Assembly (NCBI RefSeq): GCF_000002985.6
Contig: NC_003284.9
Location: 868,001-932,000 of the forward strand
From: Caenorhabditis elegans
Lineage: Eukaryota > Nematoda > Chromadorea > Rhabditida > Rhabditidae
Reading direction: 5' to 3'
Length of the DNA stretch: 64,000 nucleotides
Shown here piece after piece: positions 36,029-47,873 of this stretch. Each line of letters begins with the position of its first letter. The stretch's first letter is position 1. The translations under genes and the position numbers were made by a program. The notes beneath the pieces are model-generated. The model did not search any database. It had not been told where the DNA came from and saw nothing but the letters and a program-made list of their open reading frames with translations.

Positions 36029-38214
36029 AAGTTTGGGGACACCGGGGACCAAGCCTCTCTTTGAAGTGGGTCACAAAAATTGGAACAGTACCGTGAAATA
36101 GAAAAGGGAAAGAAGACTAGTTCTCCGCCTGCCACTGCGATTCGAAAATTAACCAAGGAAAGAAATGAGACCTAAAACTTTTATTCTAGAATTTTCAATT
36201 CGCCTTCTTTTCTCTATTTCACTGTGTTCTTTTTTCATCCAAACGTTGTTTTTGATTTGAAGCGGAAAAACACTCATTCAATTTCTTTTTTTTTCTCCTT
36301 CTATTTTACTCCACGCGTCTTTCTTTTTTATTCACGCGTTCCCTACGTTCCCCAGAAAATTCAATTTCTAGTGTTCTTCATTCATTTCTATTCAGAAGGA
36401 AATGCCAGTGGGCGCCTTGTCTGAAAATGGAAAAAATAATATTAGAAAACATGAAAACAAGCTTCAGAAGGATTTCAGATGTTCTTTTTTATACTAAATA
36501 AGAGCAAATCCAAATTGGAAACTGAAATAGTCTGAAAATGGATTTATTCAGTTCTAAGAAAAAGTTCAAGTTGAGTGGCGTGTCTGGACAAACAAGTAAA
36601 GTGGGCCGGAAACAGAATTGGCAGCTGAAATCTTCTGAAAGTTGTCAAAAAACAGGAGTACTTAAAAATATGACGTGAAGTTCAGAACTACATATGCAAA
36701 ACGTTTTTTGGACCTACTGACCAAAAACTGGGAAAATGTAAGAAAAATTTTAAAAACATTAGTTTATTTATTTTTAATTTTACAAAAATATAATATTTTG
36801 AATTTTTGATCGGCCGTTCAGAGTTTTCCCGGGCAAATTTACTGGTTTTTACTGTTTTTTGTTCAATTTATTAAAATCAGGGGTCCAAAAATGTGAGCAT
36901 GGCATAATCAGCTATAAGAATTTTTGCAAAATTGAAAAAAAATTGAAAAAAATTAGAATTTAAATAAAAAATTTTCATACTCATTTTCAGTCATTTTCAG
37001 CCAATTTTGTACTACATATTTAAGGCAAAATCCACACGGACAAATTTTTTGAAAGCAAAATTAAAACTTCTCAAATCCTATTCTATCGTAGCCGCACTAT
37101 AGCTTGTACAACAAGGAAAAAAATCTATATTTTCATATCTTGTTCGCATGATGTCAGGTTAATGTATTCACGAGAACAAACCTATGAACAAAAGTGCCAA
37201 TTCACTTTGCTTCAAAATAGCAAAGTTGTGTTTTAAACTGAACTATAAGAAACTAGTGATTATGTTTGTAAAACGGAATAATTATCTGCATATGTGAAGA
37301 TTTTCAAACTTTGAGACAAACATTGTTTATTAGTCTGAAACAATAAGATAAAGCGGAAAAAAGTGCGACGTAAAAGTTCGAAAAAGTTCCATGATAGGAG
37401 AGGAGCCTGATTTCCAAATTAGTTAAAAATCAGTTGCAGCCAACTTTGGATGTTTTGAAAATGTAGAAAATGTTTTTTACACATGCAAATATTTGTATAA
37501 AGTTTTGAAAAATATGGTTTTTTTGAAATGTTTAGAATTTTTCAAAAACTATTATGTATTATGTATTTCTATTTTCAAACAATTTCAAATCCTTTTGCTA
37601 TCCTGAAACTGCTTTCCCGCGACTTACTTGTTCAAAATAATCCGGAATAAATCTTGCAAAATCTGATTTTTTTCACTTAAAATTTCAGACGAAAAAAAAG
37701 TTAAAAGTTTTCGCCATTTTTGATTTGTGTAAGGAAAAACTAAAAAAAAAACAACTGCTCTAAAAATCCTAGAAAAAATGCTGCTAGCAGACCATAAAAA
37801 GTGTTCGTTTTGTCTGAACAGTGAGTTTATCCAATCTAAAAAATGCTAACATTTGAATCAAATTCTGGAACAATTTGAATAATGAATTTGTAATATATTA
37901 TCTTGTACTGGTTCCCATTTCTTTCAGATAAAATTCCCATGAGAATTTGTAACTAGAATGTTTGTTCTTTTTGATTTTCTCTTTGATAAGGTACATATGT
38001 TGCTGTTTCACTTCCGGGATTACGAGTGTTTGCGGAATATGACCATTGAGCTCAAGACTAAAAATTTGAAGGGGATTTCCTTTTTAGATTTTCAAACTAG
38101 AGCAGAAGAAACCGGTACTTTTTCGATTTCTGCCTCCCAAATTTTTTTTAATTCAATGTTTCAATTTAAATTCTTACGTGAATGTTTATTTCAATCCTAT
38201 TTCAATTTTTAAGC

Positions 38215-38572
38215 TTAGACAACAACAATACTAAGCCTGAAATCACAAAAAAGTTCACGTTTCATTAATGGAAAATATCGAAAACATTTTGGGGGGCAAA
38301 AATCGGAAAAGTACCCAGATACCTGTTCGTAAAATGAAATTGAAATATTTTTAAACAAATTAACTCAAGTTTTGAAAATTTTCGTTATGGGTAAAATTTG
38401 AGAAAAAATCAATTGATACAAACTCTCGGCATTTTGTAAGGGTTTCATTTACAGTTATATCACGACGTGCACATAATGCCGAGCAAACTGTGGTGGTGTT
38501 CTCTAAATACCAGATTTTGTTGGCGATGTAGGAATCGTGCATTACAATGTCACAATCAATATTGTAGTTTAT
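38215..38572 (-). CDS. Candidate 3' exons of a small Cys-rich (secreted?) protein
   Basis: Two minus-strand exons, 38572-38420 and 38322-38215, have good acceptors (TTGTTTTACAG, TTACGAACAG) and join in phase 0 through a GTATCA donor. The joined 86 codons include VCSALCARRD, LTKC, FCPPKC and LFC, a spacing suggestive of a disulfide-rich or PAN-like extracellular domain. No convincing 5' exon or signal peptide was found upstream, so this could be a gene fragment or chance. Confidence 0.3.
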
Positions 38573-41500
38573 CTGTAAAACAAGCCGTGTCCTCACAATA
38601 GTGATACTAATGAGGTTTAAATAAAGATAGTGAATACGAGAAGACCACCCATGGCTAGGGAATGGGATAAGATGGAATCTTATTTTCAATCACCTCCTAC
38701 ACAGGGAGAACATCAAAGCAAGCGGAAAAAGTTCACGTCATATTTTACCGGCAAACAGGCCGCACAGATCAAACTTTAGATAAGACATATTTTGTGCACA
38801 GGACCACACAACAAATCTGAAACAGTAGGCATATTAAGAGATGACAGGCCGCTTTGATAGAACAAGACCTGCCTAAAAAGTAAAAAATGCTGAAAATATA
38901 TGACACGAATTGTCGAAAAACTTAATTTAGTCTTTAGCGAATTTCAGAAAGGCACTGATAACACCTCGAATTGATACTCAAAAAACATTTTTTAAAAATT
39001 ATTCTATATTAGTCGAAACAGTGCGTATATTTTCTTAACGCCACATCAACATTTTGACTTGTGGTTTTTTCTGAAAAACTTTGGGAGAAGACGTTGTTGT
39101 CACCTGTTTCGAACATATGTGCTACCGAAAAACCTATACTCTTAAAGTTACAAAGTGATACCTAATTTTCACGCAAATTGGAGCAATAAATTGAACAATT
39201 GATCGTAGATGTATTACACGTCACCTCCAGAATTTTTGATATTTTTTTAAATTTAAAGTTTTATATTTCTCAAATAGATTGCGATTCTCTGTGTTTCAAA
39301 TTAATTTATATGCTGAGTTACTTATTTTAACGTCGGAAATAATTTTTATTTCCAGCCGCAGTCTTGTTGTGCTTTTGTGAAACCTGTTGTCCTCGGCTTC
39401 CACGTAAGATAAAACAACACGCTGTAATGATATGCTCTGAACTTTTGAATTTCTGTGTTGTTTAAGTATTAATATTAAAACTTTCGAAGAGCATATTTTT
39501 TGGTACAGCCGATCGGTCCAAATCGGCTATCGGTTATTGGTGCTGAATCGCTGACAAGTCGGCTAACTTCAGCGAATCGGGAAAAAATCAACCATTAGCT
39601 AGTGTGACAAATATTAACCGACTGTGTTAATTGACTAATTTGACTGAAATAGTTATTACCCGCCGACCAGGGATGTGCGGCAATTTTGCTAAATTTGCCG
39701 AGTACCGCCAATTTCAAAAAAGTAAAGTTGCCAAACTTGTCGAGTTCGGCAAATTTTGAAATTCGCCGCACATTTCTGCCGCCGACCTGAACTTGTTCGC
39801 ACTTTATTCTGGCTCAGATATTGTGTTGCAAAACAGTGGAACAACGTGTCACAGTGTCACTTCTTTGGAATAGGTGCCACCTATAAAATGACATATTTAC
39901 ACACAGTTCTTCAAATCCAATGTGCAAATTGATGTAGTGTTTTATGAGATTTGCTCACTTTTTGCCCCCAAAATCTTGTTTTATTGCTGTACGATTTTAT
40001 GAAGGTTTTGATTGTATCCTAGAAGCCATTTGCGTGTTCAGTATCTCCATTAGCCCCGCATTTCTTGACTATAACTATTTCATTGCTTCTTCCAGCACTC
40101 CACCACGCCTCCATTTTGGACTCGGGGGGTAAATGGGGAGAAAGTGGGCTGGGCATTCGGGGGGGCGCGGCTCTTCTCTCCGAATTGTGGCTACTAACTC
40201 GGTTAATTGTGTGTGGCAAATGGTGACTGCACGCATTTTCGCTTCTTTTGCTATGCATTAGTCCCCTCCTCACTTCGCCCGTCAATTTCTTACATTTAGT
40301 TGGGGAGGATGCTCTCCGACGTTTTTTTTTTCATTTTATTTTTTGAAATTGAGTTGCCGGCTAAGCAGGAAGTTTTTCGAAACTTCTTTGGCGTGAAGTG
40401 TTTTTGTCTGGAACCGAGCTTCAGCTCACCAATTAACAATAGCTGTTTTGGAAAATAGTTGTTTTTGAAAAATAGAGGAGAAGTTAGTCAGTACCTCATT
40501 CTTGCTTTCTTCATCTTTTCCAGGTCAGATTTTTCATCTCAGCTATCAGAAATTGTGTTGTATTCAATTTTTTTTGATCCGTACTTCACTTTTCGGTCAG
40601 TGCCTTACTCTTGTGGTTAAAACATTCAAACTTTTTGTGCCAGTGCAGTCCAATATTTTTGGTCACAGCTTTTCATATTATTTTTCTAAATAATGCTTAT
40701 ACATATATTCTCCGTTTTTTCATCCATTTTTTCAGACAGAATCAGTCTACATAATTAGCAAGTCTAAAGGATCTGAAATTAGGTTTTTCGTATGCTTGCC
40801 TGCTCCATTTTAAAGTAATGCAGAATGATCAATGAACCTGGCCTATGAAATGTAAGATATCTAGGTTTTGAAAATTTTTACTCTTAGGAAATGTCTAGAA
40901 CATTTCTTAACTTTTTTAGTATTAAGCGTGAAAAAGTTAAATTAATATGCATCTTTTTCAAAAGGTTCAGTCAAAGAATGCCAAATAAAAAAAAACGCAT
41001 TTTTAGTAAATAATTTAGGCGTGTTCTAAACCTTACAATGTTGCATACAATTTATTAACTGGCGCTACTCCGCCTAAATAGTATTACCTAGACAGGTATA
41101 TTACCTACCTGTGCAACTTTGAGTTTCTGGCCTAAAATTTTACATGCCTATGGATACTGTGCCAAAAATGGCCTTACGGCTCAGGTGCTCAACCTGAATG
41201 AAACGCATTTCCTGAAACTTCACAGGAACATCTCACAACTTGACAAAACATTTTAAGTTCAAATTTTAAAAAAGCTATACAAGATAAATCTGTCAATCTC
41301 TCTGCTTTGATTTCCTATTCTTTTAAATTTTGTTAATCTCCTTAACACGCGATATTTCCTTTTTCTCAAACAATGATGCGATAAGCATACAAATAGGAAC
41401 ATTTTCTATAAGTCTCCAACGAAAATTAGTTAATTGTCACTACTTTGTTTTTGCTGCTTTCTTCCGCAATAAGTTGGCTTTCAGCATCTTAATGGAATTC

Positions 41501-44500
41501 TGAATGAGTTTTGTTTATAAACTTGTTGATCTACAAATTGTAAACAATTACGTGATTTTTGTTTGACCAAAAATTCAATTTGAAAAAAAAACGTTCATAA
41601 GTACCAGGAAAATTTACGTAAAAACAAGAAAATTCCCCCAATTTTCAGATCTTTCTTATGGCTAGATTTTGAAGCTTAAGTTTTTAATAATGTTGTTTTT
41701 ATTTTTTAAAGTACAAAAACAGCAAGGCACACAAATCGATGTCCGCAATTGCATAACTGATACATTATTGCACTTACCGATTTTTATTTAATATTCACGG
41801 TACCATCTGAAACTCCGTAAAACAATACTCCAGGGTTACTGTAAATAATGTCGTGTTTAAATTACCAAAACGTTACAATGAAGGATTCGTATAAAAACAT
41901 AGAATGGTTTCTAAACAAAACTGTAGCTTAGATTTTTTTTTAAATTAAAATTTAAATGAAGATAGCACTAATCTGACTATAATCCACAAACAAATACAAA
42001 TTGAAAGTATAATTGAAATTTTTGAAAGTTCTACTGATTTCGTAACATAAAAAAATTTGGTCTGGTCTCAATTTTGCGGACTCCTTCTGGACTAATAAAA
42101 TTATGTAGAATATTTTTTCATATTAAAATAACTGCCAAATCAAAGAGACATAATTTTAACTCTACCCTATACTCAGATTTAGTAAAGTCAGAAATTAAAA
42201 ATAATCAAAAAGTAATATTTGATCCTTCTACCTAAAAAAATGCAGCATTCTAATTTTAAAGTAAGCGAACCTTGCTTCCTTCCGGAGCAAACAAGTAGTA
42301 ATATTTCATGTTGCTCTCAAAAGCGCGGGAGGAAAATGAGAAGAAAAACATTCATTCGCATTCCATATAAGCATTGCAAGACACATTAATTGAAAGTAAA
42401 CGAGATGCGAGAAAACGAAAGACGACATGGAGCTGCGTGAAGGAGTGTTGTGCCGTCGAGAGGGGAGAAAACCGGAGGCGGCAAGAGAGCTTGAAGAAAA
42501 CCTGCATTTTCTGTATATGTCTGCTCACTGCCTTCTTGCCCAGAGAACGAAGATGAGGAAAAAGAAGAAGAAGAAGAAGTATCACATGATTCAAATCCTT
42601 CTCTAACTCGCATATGTAATCTAGATATACGGCCCCGAGCACGCCGTCTTTTTTATTCTAATTTCTATATCTAGTGGGTGGCAGCCCAAGCACAACCATT
42701 CGTTTTGACATTTATTCATTGAAGCTTGTCTAGGTTTTTCCAAGGTTTGGCTAGCGACTTCACTTGGTTGGGGTACTGTAGGTAACCTACATGTTCCATT
42801 CTAGCATTTCATTTTTCAGTTAACTATCGCAATATGTGTTTTCGGTAGATTTCTGCAAAGTCTAGATCTGCTCTATTTGATTTAAAAAGTGGGATATATA
42901 AATCACTTGTCAAATGTTCTTAACAGAAAGTTTTTAAAAAAAGTAATTTTTGAAAAACGAGGACTATCCCCTTTATTTCGATAAAGATAACTTATACTTG
43001 TTAGGTTTGTTTGCAAATTGTAGGGTTGATTTTCGTATTTCTATGCAGCTACATAATACAAAACATTGTACCTTGCGTGACCAGTTGTAAATTTTTTGCA
43101 CTATTCAGCCAGGTACACTCCAAATAAAAATTTTCGTCACACCCAACGTTATATTCTGGAATAATGTTAAAATCGGGATGCTCGAATGATATCAAACGTC
43201 TACATCTACAGGGTTCCGTGTTATGCTTATGTCGTAGTTAGCGCGGCGCTCTGTCACGTCCAGGTAAACATTGCGCACCGCGAAACCCGGTAGATATCCG
43301 GCTTTGACATTACTTTTGGTCCCGATTTAGGCATTATCCCTAAAAGTTACTTTCAAAGAGGACTTGTCAAAGTTTTTCGGATTTGTACGCGCTGCAGTTA
43401 TACGATGAGAATTTATGCGCAGTAGGTTTGAGCTTTCCTAAGAATAAGAGAACCTCAGGGTGCTGTAACTACTTTTGATTATTGCCAGAGTTTTTTGTAA
43501 ACGGCTCATACCGTCTTAACCGATAGTATTAATACAAAAACAGTTTTTTTTTTCGAAACTCACAATAAATTTAAAAACCGTAGTTAAAAACTAAAAAATA
43601 CCTATACACAACTTCTCCTAGTTTTCGAAATATATTTGTCAGAGCAGAGAAAAACTATAAGTAAAACATATAAATCTTGCCTCAAGTTTTAACAAAATTC
43701 CCGGATTCATTATGCCATCAAATCAATTTAGTATTTAGTTATGACTGAAAAGTCAACTGTCTTATATAATTGCAAATTGTGTAATTTGATTCGCTTACTT
43801 TCTATCTACTATAGCTATAAAGTTTAAAGGTAAATTTATAAATTCAGGCTAAAAAAAACTCGGATAAAATGCCAAATATTTGAAGAGATCCTAACGACTA
43901 TTAGTCGAAACAAATTGCACCTCCTTTCCTTGACGTCAAAACAAATTGGTCGTAAAATAACCAGATTCTTGCAACCTTGTGTTTATTTTTTCCGAATTAA
44001 AATTAACGCATTCTATTTTTTAAGAAGATTGATTTTAAAAGTGTTGTGAAATTGTTTAATGAGATAAGTTTTGAAGTAATGTATTGAATTCCCAACTGAA
44101 AAATTTAATTTTAAAAACTTGTTCATGTTTCAACTTTTGTAGAAGTCCACAACAAAACAATAACGCTGCATCTTTAAAAAAAAATTCAAAAAGTCACCCT
44201 GGTTTGGTTTCTTTTCATGCAAAATTGTTTTCTTTTTAGGATTTGATTTCTATTGTTTCTTGTGTACTTCCGGTTGAAACAGGAAACAAAACGTCTATTG
44301 GAAGTGCGGCGGCAGATTTATTTTTTCATTTTTCATGTCATCTTTGGTTGCTTTGTAGAAAATCATAGAAAAGCAAGTAGCTTACATTTTCTAATAGAAA
44401 TGCTGTCTCACTGGTGTATTGAGATACTTTTAATTAATTTCAAACATATATTTTCGAAAAAACGAAAACAATAGAAGATATTGCAGTTTTACTTGTGACT

Positions 44501-44529
44501 TTTCTATAGTTAAAATGAAAAGTTAATTT

Positions 44530-44640
44530 TGTCAGTGCATTTGATGATTTGGTCAGTGCATATGCCTTCTTTTTGTCAGTGCCAAAGATTTTCGGGTCAG
44601 TGCTTATAATCATTTTGTCAATGCAACGGTTTTTATCTCC
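44530..44640. repeat. GTCAGTGC short array
   Basis: Five GTCAGTGC-type words with ~20-30-bp spacing, same family as the other arrays. Confidence 0.65.
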
Positions 44641-45326
44641 GTTTTCAAAAAGTGTGTTTTTACCACTAGTGGGAAAAACGACAATTTACAAGCTAATTTA
44701 ACAACAAGCTTTTAAATCTTAAATCCACTACCATTTCTAGAACCAGTGAAGATTCTTGAAAAGTCCGCAAAAAAAACTAATATATGCGTGTTTGTCCAAG
44801 GTATAATTAAAGCCTTCAAGTATATGCCCACGGGGCCTATGCTAGACGCGGAAATATATCAAATTGTGACGCTTTTTTTCCACGAAAAGCGATCAGACAT
44901 ATGTTTGGTGTCTTTTTTGCTGCTCCCCTTCCGAATTTATTTTAAAAATAGTAATAATATTATTCGGTAAAGAAATTAACCGAAAAACTAAACCCAAAGA
45001 GCGCTTGGTTTTTGCTGAAAGAATTTTAGATTGTTTTCTCTATCGCCCGGCTGGAGCTCAATTATTCTAGTAAGCTAGTGAAATTTATAAGAAGAATTGT
45101 GCGTTTTTTCTTCATTTCAAAAATACAACCTAACCACCGAAAAACCATTTGAGCGTAATAAAGTTTTCTCTATTTCTTTCTCATTTCCTGTGACTCTTGA
45201 CTCAGGAGACACTACTCCCATTTTTAGTACTTCACGTTTTATTTCCTGCTCACAATTTCTGTTTTTTTTTTAACACGACTATTTGTTATAGGTTACGCGG
45301 CAGGATGGTTGTGAGCTGACCGAAAT

Positions 45327-46115
45327 ATGGAAAGTTATCAAAGTGGACAGTACAGCGAGTCGGACTCGTATTCACACGAGTACAGTCTGAATACTGTACA
45401 AAATGGATTAGCTGGGGTAGGTTAAATTTTGAAAATTGATTAAGGGTGAATTACAAAAACAATTTCCGTTTCTAGACCTTGGAAGATACTCACTAGGTGG
45501 CTTTTAAAAAGGCAGTAGTAGTGTATTTTAGAATTTTTCAATTTAGTATATCATTTTGAGTGTATATCCACAATTCGAAAAGTGGAACTGATAAACAACA
45601 ATGGCCTCTTAGGTCCGCCCTGATAGGCACAATTTTGTCATATTTATTTGAAAAAAATCGAACTACTAGATTCCGTCTTCAATTTTTCTTGAAATAAATT
45701 GTGTGCACCTTGCTATACATACATACATATAATTTGTATACTAAAAAATAATTAACATTTCTTAATCCACAAACAGTCGCCAGCTTGCTTCAATTAAAAT
45801 GGAAAAGAAAAAAATCGAATATGTTACATTTTTTTCTTATTAGTATTGCATGCGAAACAAGAGCGTCGTCGAAGAGAAAATCAGAAAAATCAAAAAATCG
45901 ATCAAAATAGCTTTGTAATTTTCCAGGTTCCCATGTGGGCGATATGGTCATTTGTCATTTGTGCTGTATTAATAATTGCTGTGCTACTGCTCGACTACTG
46001 TGTGATCCGGCGCAATGCTTTAGGGAACACTTGCTGCACAAAAGCCCGTCAAAAACGCGGAACCATCAACGCGGCTCACCAAAAACGATCGACCAACATG
46101 TTGCTTAATGTATGA
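45327..46115 (+). CDS. Small single-pass membrane protein (92 residues)
   Basis: Two exons, 45327-45416 and 45927-46115, join in phase 0 (GGG | GTT). The N-terminus is polar, Ser/Tyr-rich (MESYQSGQYSESDSYSHEYS) with no signal peptide. One hydrophobic segment (WAIWSFVICAVLIIAVLLL) at ~33-51 is followed by a Cys pair and a basic tail (KARQKRGTINAAHQKRS). This suggests a type III or tail-in-cytosol single-pass protein. An in-frame stop precedes the ATG; a TTTGTTATAG acceptor lies 30 nt upstream. The last codons overlap a GTATGA donor-like site, so a longer isoform is conceivable. No family recognised. Confidence 0.65.
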
Positions 46116-47873
46116 AGAAAGATCTTTTCGGATTTTGAAAATCAAATTACGTTAGTTTGACAGAAGCGAACGTACTTATTTCACTTTTTTCGGTAGCCCT
46201 TCAACCAGTCCAACCAATCACTTGATTTTTTTTTATCGTGACTAGAATGATCACTTTTTATTAAAACAAATGTTTGTATTTAAATCCTGCATGTTTGTAC
46301 AAATTTTTGTTATTTTATTTTAAGACTTCCCAAGTTGGAAAGATTAATGCAAACATGCAAATTCAAGTGAAAGTCTCCTAAAAAACTTGAAGTTAAAAAT
46401 TGCATTTTCACATGCATTTTCTAACCAACTCAACAATTATCTATTTAATAATTTATTTATATCACCCCTGTCACTTTTTTTCCCATTCAATATTATTTTT
46501 GTTTCCGAAAGCAGCTTTTGAAAGTTTAACATTATCAAAATTTTAATGTTGTCTTATTCTGAAATTTCCAGTTATAATAACTAAAGTTTTTTAGAAATTG
46601 AACCGAAACGTGGCTCAATTGGACCAAGATGTATAGAAGTTCACAATGCTCAACGATGCACAAATCATTGGCTCCTCGGACATAATCAAAATCGAAACCA
46701 AATTTTTTCTTTTCACATTCCCATTTTCCTTTTATTTCAGAACACATTCCACGGTTTAAATTCAATTTACATTTTCATTTGATTTCTGTTTACCTGACAC
46801 GATAAAGTGTACAAACATCACACGAAGCTTTCATTAGCTCTTTAATAAAATATTTGACAATAATTGTGCATCTGGTAATGCGTTTTAAAAGAATAATCTA
46901 ATTAGAGTTTTGGATGAAAGTTGTATTAAGATTTACAGCTGTGTCAGTGTCATTCAAAAACATTCCATACATTTTTCAAACCTTCCATAACATTTCACAA
47001 TTTTCTAGAACGTCCTAAAAATGTCAGAAATTTGCTGAAACTTCCGAAAACAGCCGGAAGTTTACAAAAGCTCCCATACATTTTCAGAACTTACTTCAAT
47101 ATTCTCCATATCCATATTTTTTAAAAATGGCTGTGCATTAAGCTCATCGTCTATTAAACTAAAAGAGGTCATATTATATTTAGTTTCCAATGCCAAAAAC
47201 TCCCTATCCCAGGTTTTCACAAAAATATGTGAAAGACTGAGGAAATCTTAAAAATAAACGTCCAACTTTCATAGCACCCCTCTGATCTTTGACAATTTTT
47301 TAGATAGAGCTAAAGATATTACTGAAAACATTTTATGATGGTTTTTTAAAATTATGTATGTTTTCATGTCTGAGTTACTAGTTTTCCATTACAAAAACTT
47401 AATTCTGATGTGACATTTATGAAAATTGCCGACCATTGCAATAAAAAGACACAATAATTTGAATAACAATGACCTCAATATGATAACATTTTCAAGGAGG
47501 CTATAGCAAAAACGTTATTGTCGTTATACAGGATCACTAGCTCAGTGCATTTAATAGTTGGTCAGTGACTTTATTTTTCAGTCAGTGCGCACATCTCGCC
47601 CCATGTTCCATACTGGCAATCTGCACTCAACAGTTTTATTCTTCATTAATGCACGTAAACAAATGATGACGGCCCGACTCGTTGAAAAGGGATACCTCCT
47701 ATTTCTCTACTACCTCTACTCTCTATACCCTCCTTCTTGGCCGCGGACTAGGTTTCCTCTTCCTCCTTTTCACCCTGCTCAGGGTTGACACACTTTATCG
47801 ATTCTATTAATTAGCTCTTTCACCTTTTTTGTGACATTTTTAAATATTAAATTAAGTTATTTGAACGTTTCAG
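46116..47873. promoter_or_regulatory. Intergenic region upstream of sel-12
   Basis: AT-rich, then two GTCAGTG words at 47555-47590 and a CT-rich tract (47690-47780) before the TTTCAG that directly precedes the sel-12 ATG. Nothing coding seen. Confidence 0.45.

Larger units (their letters stand above)
36071..45326. other. Gene-poor region of about 9 kb
   Basis: AT-rich, with few plausible exons. Notable contents are a candidate minus-strand Cys-rich gene end (38215-38572), a GGCAAA repeat block (39670-39780), a CT/GA-rich stretch with AAGAAGAAGAAG (42560-42580), a patch of higher GC (43130-43500), and GTCAGTGC words (40590-40665, 44530-44640). The part nearest 45326 is expected to be the promoter of the next gene. 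I see no rRNA, tRNA or recognisable miRNA hairpin. Confidence 0.4.

Noticed and set aside
39363..39408. Short plus-strand exon-like segment between a TTTCCAG acceptor and a GTAAGA donor
   Set aside because: Only about 46 bp, with no in-phase partner exon found on either side.
42352..42642. Overlapping frames of 60-96 codons on both strands
   Set aside because: Produced by a GA/CT-rich tract with a triplet run; no splice signals or recognisable motif.
45327..46115. N-terminus of a synaptotagmin
   Set aside because: Single TM followed by Cys and basic residues is reminiscent of one, but no C2 domain exons exist before sel-12.
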